From Ectocarpus siliculosus (taxonomy: Eukaryota; Sar; Phaeophyceae; Ectocarpales; Ectocarpaceae), in assembly GCA_000310025.1 (NCBI GenBank), contig FN647849.1, forward strand, positions 250,607-314,606: a stretch of 64,000 bases of DNA, in the 5' to 3' direction. The notes beneath the pieces were generated by a model, which saw nothing but the letters and a program-made list of their open reading frames with translations, had not been told where the DNA came from and did no database searches. The position numbers were made by a program, and so were the translations under genes. Of the stretch, positions 23,651 to 38,000 are shown one piece after another (the first letter of the stretch is position 1; each line of letters opens with the position of its first letter).

Positions 23651-26055
23651 GGGTGGGGTGGACCTATGCAGTGTTGTGAAAAGCCGCCGTCTTCAGGAGT
23701 TTATGGTTGGGTGTGTGTGTGTGAAAAACACGTTTATTGTACTGGTTGCAACGATTGATTCTGCCTGTTGCCCGTCGGCCTGACGTTCTCCTTGTTGCCG
23801 TTATTGCAATGCCGAAGGAAGAGAGAGGCGGTCGGGCAACGAATCGCAAATAATGGTGTGTGCTCAATTTTGTCCTTTTGGTGCCCCCCCCGGAATGTTG
23901 AATTGAAAGAGGGGGCAAGAATTTTCTGGTGTTGTAGACGTCGTCTGCATATCTTTGTGGTTCCCGAGAATTTCTTGTGTCGTCCGACTGCTGTTTTCGT
24001 GCTGAACTTTGGTGAATGTGTCAAGCTTGATGGCCGATTCCTTCAAACCATTAATCTTGTTGCCAGGCGCGATTTCTACGAAGACATCAGCGGTGTAAGG
24101 TAGGACAATAGTATTGTTGTTGTTGTTGTTGTTGTTGTGGTCTTCACATAAAACAACAGTACTGTCTGTCCGTACTATTATAGTCTAACATTTGACTTGG
24201 TCGATTTTTCGTGGTCACAGGCTAACTTACCCAAAAATGTATACCAGAATATAATTGGACAGGAAGGGACTGCAAGTCAACAGAAATAAACGACAGATAG
24301 CCTAGAACCCTCCGCCCGCCTCTACACGCTACTTGTATGTGAGGGAAACATTGGCAGACTGGAAGGCGACCTAACGGTATAAATAGGGAAATTTGGGCGA
24401 TTTGCGGTACGGTTTGGAAACAGTCCAAACCGATAATAAAGCGCATCAAAGACTCCCCTCTGGTTGAATTGGAAGCTCGGGGAGAACAAGACTTGACGCC
24501 GGCGCCGCAGCTAGTGCCGCAAGCGCCGTGGCGCTTCAGTCGGCGTGGGCGTCGGGTTACTCTGTTACTGTAGACATACTCGAGATGTTTCCTTCCTCCT
24601 CGCTACTATTCTCGGGTTATTGCGCAAGGGAACAACAAGGAATGGTGGATTACACAAACTTCAACATGTACTAATTGTGGCGAGCGTGTTCATATTTGTA
24701 TACGTCTTAGTATGGAGTAGAAGTACTTGGTATGTAATCAGTTGTTTGCACTTGTTGGCCGACATGTGGACATTATTTCTTTGTCCTCTCTGACGGGGTG
24801 TATTAAGTAGGCAAGGACCTTTTTCTCGTCACCCGAGTTGCTCGTCACCCGAGGCCGACCCCCGGATACCTTTCCCGTTGCATACGTCCATCTCTCTCTT
24901 CTCTTGTTGTCGAGACACGTACATGCACGGGATGAACGTGGAAAGGCGTATTGGCATGCTCATGTCGGGGTCACACGGAAACACACGTCGTGCCCGAGGG
25001 TGCGAAGGTTCATCGCGAGACTTACGACATTTAGTGTAATTGCGCCGGGCAGGGGCGCCCAAACGGCGATGGAAACCAAACGCTTACTTTATCGACAAAA
25101 ATTCTTTATTCACACGCACGCCTCGTTGCTTGTCACGATCTGCTAGGCAAGGGTGGCTTGCAGTTTTTTATGGCACAACGAATCCATCTCGTAACAGTCT
25201 AGGCGGCTTGTTTTTGCGGCTGGGGGTGCCTTGGCACAACCAACAAGACTACTCGCAAAATGAACCACTGGTGGTCCACACAAATAATTTACGTAGGAAT
25301 ACATAGTCTGCAGTTTTAAGGAAGAGCCCCCCAAAAACATGCAACTTTTGTCCCCTACAAACACGTTTTTGTAGCCGCAGGACCACTTAGTTGACCGGAC
25401 TGAGCACAACAACGTGTTGCAGAGCTCTCTCGTTGTTTGTCAACAACAACATTCTGCCTACTCACTAAAAACAATAGTTTTCGGAGTCAGTTGTTGTTTC
25501 ACCGTTGTTTCTCCGATGACTTTCTACCCAACAAACGCAACTCATCCACGCCCGCAAAGGCGAGCAAACACTAAACGATGCGGTGAGGTGTCGTCTATCT
25601 CGCGTCCAATCCGAGCACGGTACCTCGCACTCCCTCGCAAGGTGTTTCCCGAACTCTGGTCATTGAACACATCGACCATCACCACTACAAGACCCCCCCC
25701 TGGATATGCACATGATGCAACATCCCTTCTATTTCCCCCTCTTTAGCCGCTTGATTGTATACAAGTTCATGCAACTACCTGCGCCAGATCTGAGGCCCTC
25801 CCAATGGCCATGATATTAAGGACCAGCCCAAACTGGAGGGTAGGCACTTGGCCCACACTCTACTGTAGATCTGAATTACGACCGACACCCACCACCTGGA
25901 CCAGTGCAGGTAGGTGTAGTTATTGAAACCTACACAACAAATCGAAACAACCCGATGGCCTCACTCATTGTTCCGCTGGGCAGAACGTTTCTGTTTCTTT
26001 ACTACACACGCAAACCTGGGACAGAGAAGACTAGAGGGGCCCTCCCCGAAAAAAA
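23651..26055. other. Convergent intergenic region
   Basis: Lies between the 3' ends of the coiled-coil gene (plus) and the epimerase gene (minus). It should hold both 3' untranslated regions. Apart from a SINE-like copy near 24.1 kb I see no gene: frames are short, have no matching splice sites and show no recognisable motif. Confidence 0.5.
24106..24245 (-). repeat. SINE-like element, inverted copy
   Basis: Read on the minus strand it begins GGTATACATTTTTGGGTAAG, passes through TGTGACCACG and ATCGACC, and ends TATGTGAAGAC followed by a CAA repeat. The same order of blocks is found on the plus strand at 46223-46385. A short body with a simple-sequence tail suggests a non-autonomous retroelement. 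Confidence 0.55.
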
Positions 26056-29000
26056 TTAACACGTGTCGGGCAGGCTATCGTAGCTCTTGAAGTAGTCGGT
26101 GTTGTCGTCTCCCTTGAGGCAGATACCATCGGGGACCAGGTTGTTAGTCCAGACGACGTCTTCGCAATCCTCGAATCGGTACTCCTCGCCGCTGCTGTGC
26201 TCGTAGAACTTGTTGTCTGTTGATATTTTTCATTTTCCAGGTGGAAGGACGCGCGACGAGGAGGGTGTCAGTACAGACAAGATTACGTTTTTTTTAAGCC
26301 CCTATTCCGGGCAATGATTCCGTCCAGCGTGTGTTATCGGGCGCCCTTAGTGGTTGGCTCAGGAGTGGTTTGTGGAAGAGGGGTGGCACAGGGCAGCCCT
26401 GCAAGTGTAGTGACCAATTGTCCACGATACCGGGATATACTCAACGTCTTTGGATGTTTCTCCTGACATTTCAAGCTAAGACATGGGCCCTCAGGAGCGC
26501 CCCATTAGATTTGTGCTGTTGGTAGTACTTAATGCAGCACTCAACGTAACTACTATTGCGCCAGGACCAACTTCGTACTTGCTGCGCTCATCTAGGTAGC
26601 ATCTAAACAGACTGTCAGCAGCCGATGATCACGATATTGCACCGCAGGAAGGGTTGGGGGAGAGGAACCCTTCTGAGTGACCACGGATTGGAGCTCCTGC
26701 ACGGCAGAAATGCTGTACAAGCTGTGAGCGCTGATTCTAAGTGATGAATAAAAAAGTGCGGTTTTCAGCTACAGCAGAATAAGCATCGCAGAAGACGGTG
26801 CACGTAAACGTAACAACCAAAGAGCATCAAACGAGTTGCGACGAAGCGACTTGGGAAGAAACAAAGGTGTTCTACATAGAACTATACGCCAAAACGCCCC
26901 CTTCAACACATTCCAAACGTCGTATTCGCTGCATGCTGTTTCTCCTGTTCTTCTCTAACGCTTTCACCTCGCGGGTTTCTTGTAGAATCGCCTCGCACAA
27001 CGACATAAAATTAACATTAGCTTCGACAAGGACAAGTGTGAACGAGCGTCCATCGGTGAACCCTTCCTGCGACATCCATTCATTTCGACTTGAGGACACA
27101 CCGGTAAAGGCGATTCCCTCGGCCTTCTGGATCTTGACGCCGCCCTCAACAGTGTTGGCATGGAAGGTGTTGTCCACCAACAGTCCGTCCCAGTCTTTGG
27201 AGGCCTCGGGCTCGTCGTTTCCTTGGTACGTGTAGATGCCGTCTGAAACGTCAACAAGATGGGAGGAAGAAGCAGAGTGTGATTATGGCATGTTGGCATC
27301 ACAATATGGGTGAATATTTGTGTGGGCTCATCGAAAGTGGTTCTCCTTCACAAGCCTCCTCTCTAGGTGCCAAGTCTTTCGCAACTCTCGACTGGGCCCC
27401 GAGCAACGAGAAAAAACAACGCAATAGTACACAACATTTCTCCCCGCTAGCTATCGAGACCCCACGGTGTCGCCGTAGGTAATGCTTTTCGCGTGCATGT
27501 ATCGTGGAAGTGGATACGCACTGAAAGCCCGGGCCAACTTCAGTTTGTCTGTAGGTTTCGCAATGAACATTATTCAGGATGGAGGGAAACATTTTCTAGA
27601 GGTTTCCCGTGTTTCACTGCTTTAGGGAGCGGAACAAGACCACACAGAACTCACATTGGTCGCATTCGGAGAACTTGTTGTTCTCCACCACGTTGCGCGA
27701 GGCACCGACAGAGAGTCGGATGCCGTATTTGACGTTAGTGAAAGTGTTGTCGTAGATATGAGCGCCCATCGACTCCATGATGGCCATGCCTGCATCCTCC
27801 ATGTCATAGACAGTGTTTTCTGGCGCAAGGCGTACAGATGGTTGCGAAGAAGGCGAAAGTGGGAGAGGATCGAGGGTCGAGAGTGAACAATGGAACAGGG
27901 CATCGTTTGGTCTGCAGCAAGAGCAAACGAGGCGAGTAAGGGAGAGGGCACGCTACGCCAGCCAAAAATTACATCTACCCTCGCTGTCATTTTGGTTGCT
28001 TCGGGATGTGCCCTCTACCAAATACATCGTTTCGCCTGCACACAGGTATTTGCAAGACAAGCAAGCACGGCGACTTCACCGGTTGGCTTAGGGTCGTTTA
28101 AAACAGGGCACTTATTCTCCAAATATTTGGAATATTTCCAAATTTGGGAACTTTGCGCGGCGAATTCGAAGCAATAACTTTGGAAACTTTCCAAGAACTT
28201 GGAAGCTACCATTCGAAAGTTTTGGGGCCCTGCTCACTTCCGAATGCATGTTTGGAATTTGGATATTTGGAGAAAACCGCCATGATTGAAACGGCCCTTA
28301 CCCCAGACTTCGCAGTCGTCGGAGCTTCGGTGGAGGAAAATGCCGACCGCGCCTTCCCCCCCATCGTACACGGTGTTGTGGTGGATCTTGACGTTGTTGC
28401 AGCGCTTGGAGGCGATGATGCCTACGAGAAAGAGCGCACAAGCAGCGGGGAGGAAGAAGATTCATCATCGAACCCCGCCGGGATGTCGTACGATCCACGT
28501 TGCACTCCTCTAAGCGGGTTTGGTCTCTCGGAACCCAAGCATCCGCCTTTCGGGCACCACCGTGGACTACTATCAAACTGTCGTTGCCGGACGGTCATCT
28601 TGGTAAGAAAGGCAGCAGTACAGTAGCAGGCTATTTATCTGACCTCTGCGCAGCCTCGGCTAACTATCGGGTGGTAGTGAGTATAGAGACGCATGCCAGG
28701 GAAACGGACATGGGCTGATGCTCTCGAAGGGCAGGAAACACGCTCTAGGTCGGATGATAACAACAAGCGAGACCGGACAAATAGCCTTCTCTCGTACCGT
28801 GGTTGCCGTTCCCCCAAACAGTGTTGTAGGCGATCTCCAAGTTGTCGGAGTCGTCGTGGGGGTCGAAGCCGTACTGAGCGTTGTCGTGCATCTGGGAATA
28901 TTTTCGATAGATCATCGTCACAACCACCACCATCGGCAGCAGCATCCACGGGCAGGGAAAAGAGAAAAGTGAGATCAAACGCAAGCAGTTATGCCCCAGA

Positions 29001-32000
29001 AACAGGTCTTGAATGATCGGCTCTTGTGTTCAGAGCCCTACGCCAAAGTTGGGCCACATCTCGCCGTCAACTAAACAAGCATGGGGCCACACTCGGAGTA
29101 TCGCATACTATATGGTCTATTCCGAAAGTATGTGATCGACAGATGGTCCAGAAGAGAAAACAGCTGTGTTGACAGATTTTGCAAGCAGAAAAGACGTGAA
29201 CAATGTGAGCGAGGCCTAAGAAATGTCTGCACGTTTGTACCTGGTTCCCAGTCCATATTCCTCCGTCATGGCCGAAGGAGTAGTGGCCGTAGTACATGCC
29301 GTAGATATTCGAGTCGATGATGTCACCACGGACCTGGTTGGTTTGTGGAATTCGTGGTAAGCGGCGAACACGAAGTGGAGACTTGCTCAGCTTGCGCAGC
29401 TATAGTGTGATTGTTCACGGAGTTGACTCAACAGCTAGCGTGTACGTTTCAGGGGGTCAGGAGAAAAAGCTGGGGCGAACTGCTGGGGGTGTCGCGATTA
29501 GCATTCACGGCCCAAAAACTAGTTGTTATGCAGGCAAACATCGAAAATCAGGTTCATCAATCGAATTTCGATAAAAGTAGGGTCAATGTACAGCTAGCTG
29601 TCGTAGATGGCCCAACTTTTGGTATTCGGGATGGCGCCCTTCAATCGAGTACGTATGTAAGATATCCAGTCGGCATCAATGCTGACAACAAGAATATCAC
29701 GAGATCCCCCACCCCCCCCAAAAAATACACCAATACAATAGCCGCGTCAACATCAACAGCAGCAACAACAACAACGACGACGACGTAATCAATCGGGCGA
29801 AGCGACGGGTTGTTACTGAACAGCAGTATTAGCTGCTGCGATTCCAAAAGAGTATACGGCGAGTCGTCCATAGTTACCCGGGTGCGCTCGAAGAGTTCCG
29901 GGTTGGGGTCCTCGGAGCAGTACCCGCGGACCTTCCAAGAGATACCGTAGCTCTCGGCGGCGTCGTAACCCATTTCCCCCATCTCGGATCTGATGATATC
30001 CTGCACGGTGAGGTTTCGTCGCCGTCGTGATTTTAGTGCACGCTTGGTATGTTTTGACCGGGGGGTTCGGTAGTCCTAGTGGTACAGCTAGAATGGCTTG
30101 ATGGGGCGGAACAGGAGAATGAATGTACTTCGCCACTTGAAAGCTAAAATTGTTGAGTTAGCGGGAGACAACATCCATCGGGTGAGCAGAACTTTGGATA
30201 TTCGGAGACTACACAGCATGTGGCCCGTCACGCAGCTGTTTACGCAGCTGTTTACCGATTTGGTTAGGCCTTTTTTGAATGATTGGGTACGTCGAAACAT
30301 GTTTCGAAGCACACCTAATCTCCTTGCGTGCAAAACCCGCGGAGGATTACAGGAGAAGGAGAATCAATAGTGGAGGTGGGCACACGGACAGCTGCGGAGA
30401 CGCGCCGGCCAAAGAGCGTTGGACCCGATAATTTAGCCGAACTTCAACTACATAATCAACAACCACCGTACCACCATCATCATACTCTCGCTCTCCTCTC
30501 ACCATCCTGCACTCCCCCATGTGGTTCACTGCATGCCCGTCGCACGTGTCCGGGTTGTCCGCAAGCTCCTCGCTGACACATCTGACGAAGGACCTCTCCT
30601 TGTTATAGTTGGTGTTCACCTCCTTCTCGTCGGTGTCCCAGGAGGTGACCTGCGCATTTGAACGGAAGACCCCACCAACACATAGGGTGAGGAAAGACAC
30701 GAGCCGTCAGGGAGGAGGGCGGTCGGCGACGTGGCGAAGCCATGTCGTCGCTAGTGTCAAACCTCGCTGTTGTTGGGACTCACCACGAGCAGATTGAGAG
30801 CGGTGACATTCAGGTGCATTGGACGACGTCACCTGAAACACGCAGTACGACAAACATGAATACCAAGACCATCACCACTCGCTTCAGCAACACAGCGAGC
30901 CCCGGCAAAGGAATATCACTGCCAGGAGTATCTTCAATATCAACCGTAATGCGGCAGGTCTTCGCAAAGACCGATGTAATAATGTTGAATGTTGCACGAT
31001 ACCGGGGCACAATACCAACACGGTTCCAAATACGGCCGCCGTCGCCGCTGCCACCACCACCAACAATGCCAACACCACAACAGCAACCATTACCTTGGTG
31101 TCCATGAAAGACAGGCTGCCTCCGTGACCGCGAATCTCGTAGTAGTCATTCGATGCGGTAGACTGGATCCGCAGAACTCTGGCGTCTCCGCCAGCGTCCG
31201 GCCCGTGCACCTGATCACATCATGCACGCGCAAAAAAAACACCACCGCGATAGACGTTCACGCGTGCTTGAGCGCTTTGTGGTTGTATGATAAAAAAAAC
31301 TGAATGCATATTCTAATGTTTGAATTAACACCCAACGGATGAACGCTGTTGCGCAACCAACCCTGGATAGGCACTATTTCTTTGAGGGGCAAGACCTGAC
31401 GTTAAATACAGGGATTAAAAGAACAGCATTATGATACCGGCGTTTCGCTGCTGCTCAGCCACGACGAGCGGCAACGCAACTCCACCCCAAAAAGAATTTA
31501 CCCAGCATACAGAAAAATTAAATCATATAGATCCAGTTTTACCTGAAGCAATGAGTCCTCTTCGACATGGATGTCCCTCATCAGCAACCAGTACCCGGTA
31601 GGGCTTCCGCCCACAACATTGTCGTTCGAGTCGAGCACAAAGAGGGGGCCGTCGTCGTTATGCCCGCCCTGGGCGGTGTAGATGTCGGTTAGGGTGGCGC
31701 ATCCCCCTCCCCTGATGTCTGCGGGTGATTGAGGGAGCCCGAAGAAGATTCGAGTTGATCAGGCGAGGGCAGAACGGTGGGGCGATCTTCGAGTTCGGAC
31801 CGGGAGCTCGCGGCTGCGGGTTCAATGTTTCAGCTGCAGGGCACATGTAGGACACTGCTTCGATGCAACAACCACCATTGTGCCCGGCAGTGGAGCGAAC
31901 CGGGATGATGAGGGCGTTGCAAGAACATGCCATATATTCCACGCCCTACTTTGTGGGTAAATTTCCCTTGCGCTAGGGCACGAACAAGTGAAAAGGTAAA

Positions 32001-35000
32001 CATGCTTACCCTGTGGCACCTTCACCACCATGGCAACTAAATCCACTGTAACGCACCGAAGTGGCTAAGGGTGTTACCCGACCACCACCATCAAATTTGG
32101 GTGCACGATTGTCTGGTGACTTGGTGAATAACAAGCAACGATAAGGGTCTTACAAAGCATACGCGTAGGCACAACTTCTCTGGAGCCAAGCTTACCTTCT
32201 TACACGTGGTCCTAAAAAACTCAATTTCTTTTCGGCTTGCAATATTGCGGTCGACAACCCCCATTGGTAGCGCCCATTGGGCAGAGAAAGGAAAGCCTCC
32301 CTGAAGGGGTACTAAAGATTGTGTCATGTGGTATCGTCCACGCGGTAACCAAAGGTAGCGTATTTCTCCTGACTCACAGTTCTTCCCTCCGTTCTTCTTG
32401 GAGCTAGTTTGGACGTTGTTCTTGATTTCGATTGTGACGGTGGATTTGCTGTAGTCGGTGCAGGTGGAGGTGAACGTCGTGCCGTCGGTAGTGGTGGTGG
32501 TCCCGTCGACGGTCGTCGTGGTCGTCGTTGACGCACCTGCGGCGAGCGCGCGGTCGAAAGCGCGCAGCGGGCGTTAGGCGAAAAGAGGGGTTGGGGGGGT
32601 TCAGTCTAAATGACAAGCTAGGTCCGGCTAAGCCTCGACCAGAAAGTTGCTGCAGAAGACAACGGCCCGGATGGGATCGTATTCTGTGGTAGTGTAAATT
32701 TGTGCTTGTCACGACGGTGGTTGCGCATTGAAGGACAGTTGGTTCGGAACGTCCAAGGCATACGCTGTTCCTTGCTGGAGCCCCAGGCACAAGCCTTCAG
32801 ATTTCTTCTCTTGACAAGTAGATTGTAGCCGAACCATGGACGTTAACGATACTTATTCTAACGCCGAGCAGTGAAAATCTTCATGCCTGTAAGAGCGTAC
32901 TACAATGTCGAAACAACTTACTGTCCATCAGGCACGGAGACATTCCGGTTACGGAGCACAGGTTGGCGGCGGCGTCGTCCGTGCAGCACCCCTCGCCTCT
33001 CGTGCCGCATCCAGTACCGCCGCAGGTGCCGCAACCTGAACGTGCATGAGGAGCGGAGGTAGTTCGTCCTCATGCCACTGCTGTGGGATCAACCTGATAC
33101 AAATGTTCTGCTTCACTCCATGTTTTCCCGGTTGGAGGAACGAGAAAGGGGGAAGGGGATTGAGCGTGTGACCAGGTCGAGCTGCGCTAGGCAATCATGG
33201 CCCGTTTCGAGCATACGTTAAAATATGCCCCCCCGGCTTGCCAGAGAGACTGAGGAAAATAAACGCCACCCACTGATCATCTACACACCTGCGTTGCAGC
33301 AGTAGGCACCCTTTGCAACTCCTCCACACGACGTCGCCGTGGAAGCTACCGATCCGCTAGAGGTGTCGGTGGTGTAGGTGGTGTAGGTGGTGGTGTCGGT
33401 TGTGGTGGTGCTGGTGGATGAGGCTGCGTGGTGAAGAGGCAAACGGGACACGAGTGATTGCTTGAACAAGGGACCCGTGGTTACTTTTTCGCCAATTCGG
33501 CGAGCTGTGACGCCCTCTATACGCTCCTACTTGCATGTAACTCTTGGTAGAAGAACCGAAGCGGATCGAGTCAACGCCGTCCCAGAATATTTTCTCGAAA
33601 ACAAAACTGGTCATACCAAAACATCGGAGGACTGATGTATCCCCCCCGATTATGTGCCGTACTGGGTTAGTGGCAACAACTTACTTTCCATGAGGCACGG
33701 GGACATGCCGGTGGCGGAGCACAGGCTAAGCGCGGCGTCGCTTGCGCAGCACCCGTCGCCCCTCGTGCCGCATCCAGTACCTCCGCAGGTGCCGCAGCCT
33801 GTAGTGTGCGTGAGGAAGAGAGGAGGTTCGTTATGACATTGTGGGATCATCCTCATATGTGTTCGGATTAACATTGTCTACGGGGCTGGAACAAAGGGGG
33901 AAGGGGACTTGCGTGCGGCCCGGTCGGGTCATGCCTAGCAGCCATGGCCCATATGTTCGAAACTCTTGTAAATATCTCTGCACTTCCCCCCGAGTCGCGA
34001 GGGCATGACTTGACAGGAACTGTCCTTGCCGTGTCAGAGGGGACAGAGGGAAAACAATGTCAACGCCTGACCACAACCTTGTACACGCTCAAGCACCTGC
34101 GTTGCAGCAGTAGTAGCCGCTGGCGACTCCTCCGCACGACGTCGCGGTGGAAGCTACCGATGTGGTGTCACCGGTTGTGTCGGTGGTGGTGTCCGTGTTG
34201 TCAATGATGTCCGTGGTGGTAGCGGGGATCGCGGCTGCGTGGCGTTGAGGAAGTCGTATGAGGGCGAGAGAGTTTTTCGGTTTGAACATGGGAGAGTGCT
34301 TGTTCGCTCCTTCGAACCAATACCCGTGCGGATAAAGCACCATCGTTTGCGTTCAGTCGACGAAGAGATCAGCCTTGAAGGACCCAGGTACCCTTGAGGC
34401 AGGCCCGTGGGTTTTGAAGGACAAACGGAGCAACATTTGTGCTCAACGGCTCTCGTTGTTGTTTCTAAGCGTCCGTGCAACCCTTTTGAATGCGGCTCTC
34501 GCGGTTAGTTCTATCGTGGAACGACACTCCCTGCACATGCAACAACTTACAATCCATCAGGCACGGAGACTTTCCGGTGACGGAGCACAGGCTAAGCGCG
34601 GCGTCGCTCGTGCAGCACCCTTCGCCTCTACCGCCGCATCCAGTACCGCCGCAGGTGCCGCACCCTGGGTGTACATGAGGATGGGAGGTGGTTCGTCGTC
34701 ATTACACTGTGGAGTCCAACCTGTTGTATCTACTGGGTCTTTCGTCTTTGAATTGGAAGAAAAGAACGAGAGGAAGGGGGCCAGCGTGTGGTCAGGTCGG
34801 GTTGCCCAAAATTGCCATGCCCCTTTCGCGCGTGAAGTATCCCTCTATTGTTCCAATATCTGCGAGAGAGTTAGTTGGCAGGGCACAACCCTTTGCAATG
34901 TCAGCGAGGACCGAGGAAAGTGAACGCCATCGCGTGGTCACAACCCGACTATTTCGGGCCACGTCCACGCACCTGCGTTGCAGCAGTAGGCGCCCTTGGA

Positions 35001-38000
35001 AACCCCGTCGCACGATGTCGCCGTCGCATCTGCCACTGAGATGCCGCTGGTCGTGTCGGTGGTGGTGTCGGTGATGGTAGTGGCGGTGGACGCGGCTGCG
35101 TAACGTTGGGGGGGTGGTATACGATGAGAGAAGCGAGTTGGAAGAATGCGTCCGTGGTTGATTGGTTCGAAGCTACCCGTACAGATGGGAGGACACGCGT
35201 CGGAGCAAACTTCGCAGGGGAGGTCGGTTTTGTTAACCTGTGGAGTCTTTGCAGTCTTAAGGAAGCGTCATTGCTGTTGAAAGAGAATCTCGTAAGTGTC
35301 GAGATGAAAATTAGCAGCAATATTCGTGCTCAGTGACGTTTGTTACCGTGTTGATGCCGACCGTTGCAGCTCCAGTGACTGAAGCAGTTTTCACGGGTTG
35401 GTTGTGTTTTGGACCGATACCCCCTCCCATCATGTACAGCATGCAATGTCAAACAACTTACAATCCATCAGGCACGGAGACTTTCCGGTGACAGAGCACA
35501 GGCTAAGCGCGGCGTCGCTCGTGCAGCACCCTTCGCCTCTCATGCCGCATCCAGTGCCTCCGCAGGTGCCGCAACCTAGGTGTGCATGAGGAGGGGAGGT
35601 GGTTCGTCGTCATGGCCCTGAGAATTGCCAGCCAGTCTGACTACTGTTGTAATTGCTAGGGGAGACAGCGATAGTGAGAGAGAACACTGTGTGGCCAAGG
35701 TGTTTCGCTGCGAGCAATTGGAACCCGTTTTATCGACACGGGGACTTCCACCGGTATCCCTCCGAGTCACGGCCGGATCACTCGAGAGGAAATACCCCGT
35801 GACGTCAGACGGGACCAACAGGATTGAACCATGTGTACACATGACAACAACAACCCAACAATCGTCTTGCGCCGAGATACCTGCGTTGCAGCAGTAGGCG
35901 CCCTTGGCTACGCCGCCGCACGACGTCGCCGTGGAGACTGCCTCTGAGGTGCCGCTAGTCGTGTCGGTAGTGGTAGTGATGTCGGTGGTGGTAGTGGTGG
36001 ACGCGGCTGCGCGACGTCGAGGAGGCGGCACGATCGGACCACGCTTGTTGTTAGAACATGAAGTATTGCGGTCGCTGGGTAGTCTATTGCAGGTTGGTCC
36101 GTCCAACAACGGACATTTGACCATCATGATAGCTTGGACGAAAGCGAACAACAACGAAACCCCATTGGCTTCACGAAGAAACTTTTGCACTCGAAAATTG
36201 TCATGCACGAAGAAAAAGAGCGCACACGCAAGCTGCAAGGAAGCAGCGTGTTGTTCCACCTTGCCGTTAGAACCGTAGCGTATTTTTAGCTGCTCATCGT
36301 CGGCTTTGGAAAACCTTCGCGAAAATATTTGCCAAGCAATACGTGCACGATGACAACGACGAATAACTTACAATCCATCAGGCACGGAGACTTTCCGGTG
36401 GCGGAGCACAGGCTCTCCGCGGCGTCGCTCGTGCAGCACCCTTCGCCTCTACCGCCGCACCCAGTACCGCCGCAGGTGCCGCAACCTGAGTTCACATTAG
36501 GCGAGGAGATGGGGTTTCAAAATGATCGCGTGGCAGAGACAAAAAAGGGGGCTGGAGGGTGACCAGGCCTGGTCACACCGAATGGTCAGCAACGCTGCAC
36601 TGACAGTCCCGTCATGTCCCCGAGTAGCGGAACATCACGGTTGCAAAACAACCCTATGGGGTATCAGGCGTGAGTATCCAAGCGGCGAGAATAATGCCTC
36701 CACGCCACTACAACCTACTAGTTCTACTATAGATCCACGCACCGGCATTGCAACAGAAGGCACCCTTGGCAACTCCGCCACACGATGTGGCCGTGGAGGC
36801 GACCGACGACGTGCCGCTGGTTGAGACGGTGGTGGTAGTTGTTGTTGTGCCGGTAGTTTGGCCGGCGGTGTCGCCTGAAAGCGTTTGGTGAGTCGCAGGG
36901 AGAAGGGGCGAGGGTACAAGCAACATCGCGTCTAGACAAGAAAAAGTACCACGTAATATTCGGCGAACTATTCTCCCTATACAACCTTTCTCCATGTTGT
37001 GAAGGTCTCTAAATTAATACTCATGCACGCCGTGTGTTTCCTGGCAGTCGGATTGTTTTGGGTACGCTGTTCGTGTAACCACCGGAAGTTCCGTGCCGCC
37101 AACGAGTTATTTTTTTCTTGGAAGCCGGTGTTCCAAGCGTCAGTCGGATTGTTTTGGGTACGCTGTTCGTGTAACCACCGGAAGTTCCGTGCCGCCAACG
37201 AGTTATTTTTTTCTTGGAAGCCGGTGTTCCAAGCGTCATCTTCGAAACAGGTGCTTAATTCAGCCTGTTGTGGTAGTGTCAAGAGTTAGTGGTTCTACCG
37301 TTGACTGAACACATGATGGACTTGAGCAGCGAGGTGTCATTAAACACAGCTCAGCCGCATGCAGGCAGACCTATCATTGTGCTCAGCCCCAGCCAGAAAC
37401 TACTCACCAAGGTCGCTGCCGCCGCTCATGACGCACGGGGCAGACTGGTCGTCGCAAGATTTGTTGGCCGCGGCGATCGTGCTGGTGCAGCACTCGTCTC
37501 CGCTGAGGCCGCCCCGCCCAGAGCAACCGGAGCCACCACAGTAGCCGCAACCTTGAGTGCGCACGGAAGGGGTGCGGTGGGAGGGAGGTTTTTTCTCCTC
37601 ACGGCAGTATGTTTTTCTTCGGCCAGCGTTTATTGCACTGTAAAAGGATTTTTACACTGCAATACCGGAGAACGAAAACACGATGGAAAGGGAGAAGGCC
37701 TTCAGATAGAAATTCAGACGAAATGGTGTTGAACCCATATGTCGAGGGAACACCACACGAAAAACCGGTGAGGTCAAAGCGGAGCGGAGCAACGCACGCG
37801 GCTGAAACGACAACAATCTAGGATTGGTAGTATCCACATACCTGCCGAACAGCAGATATCGCCCTTGGCCACGCCGTTGCTGCAGGTGGGGTCGGCCTCC
37901 GTCTATCCAAGGGGTGGGGCGTTGGCGGGTTCAATTTTTGGAGTCAGGGAATGCTTAGTTATCGTATGGAGTGGGTGTAGTAAACGTAAGAAACGGGCGT

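Noticed and set aside
26056-32536. Pectate lyase or polygalacturonase for the beta-helix gene
   Set aside because: The YGFDPHDDSDN motif and the TSWDTD block match AlgG-type C5-epimerases rather than pectinases.
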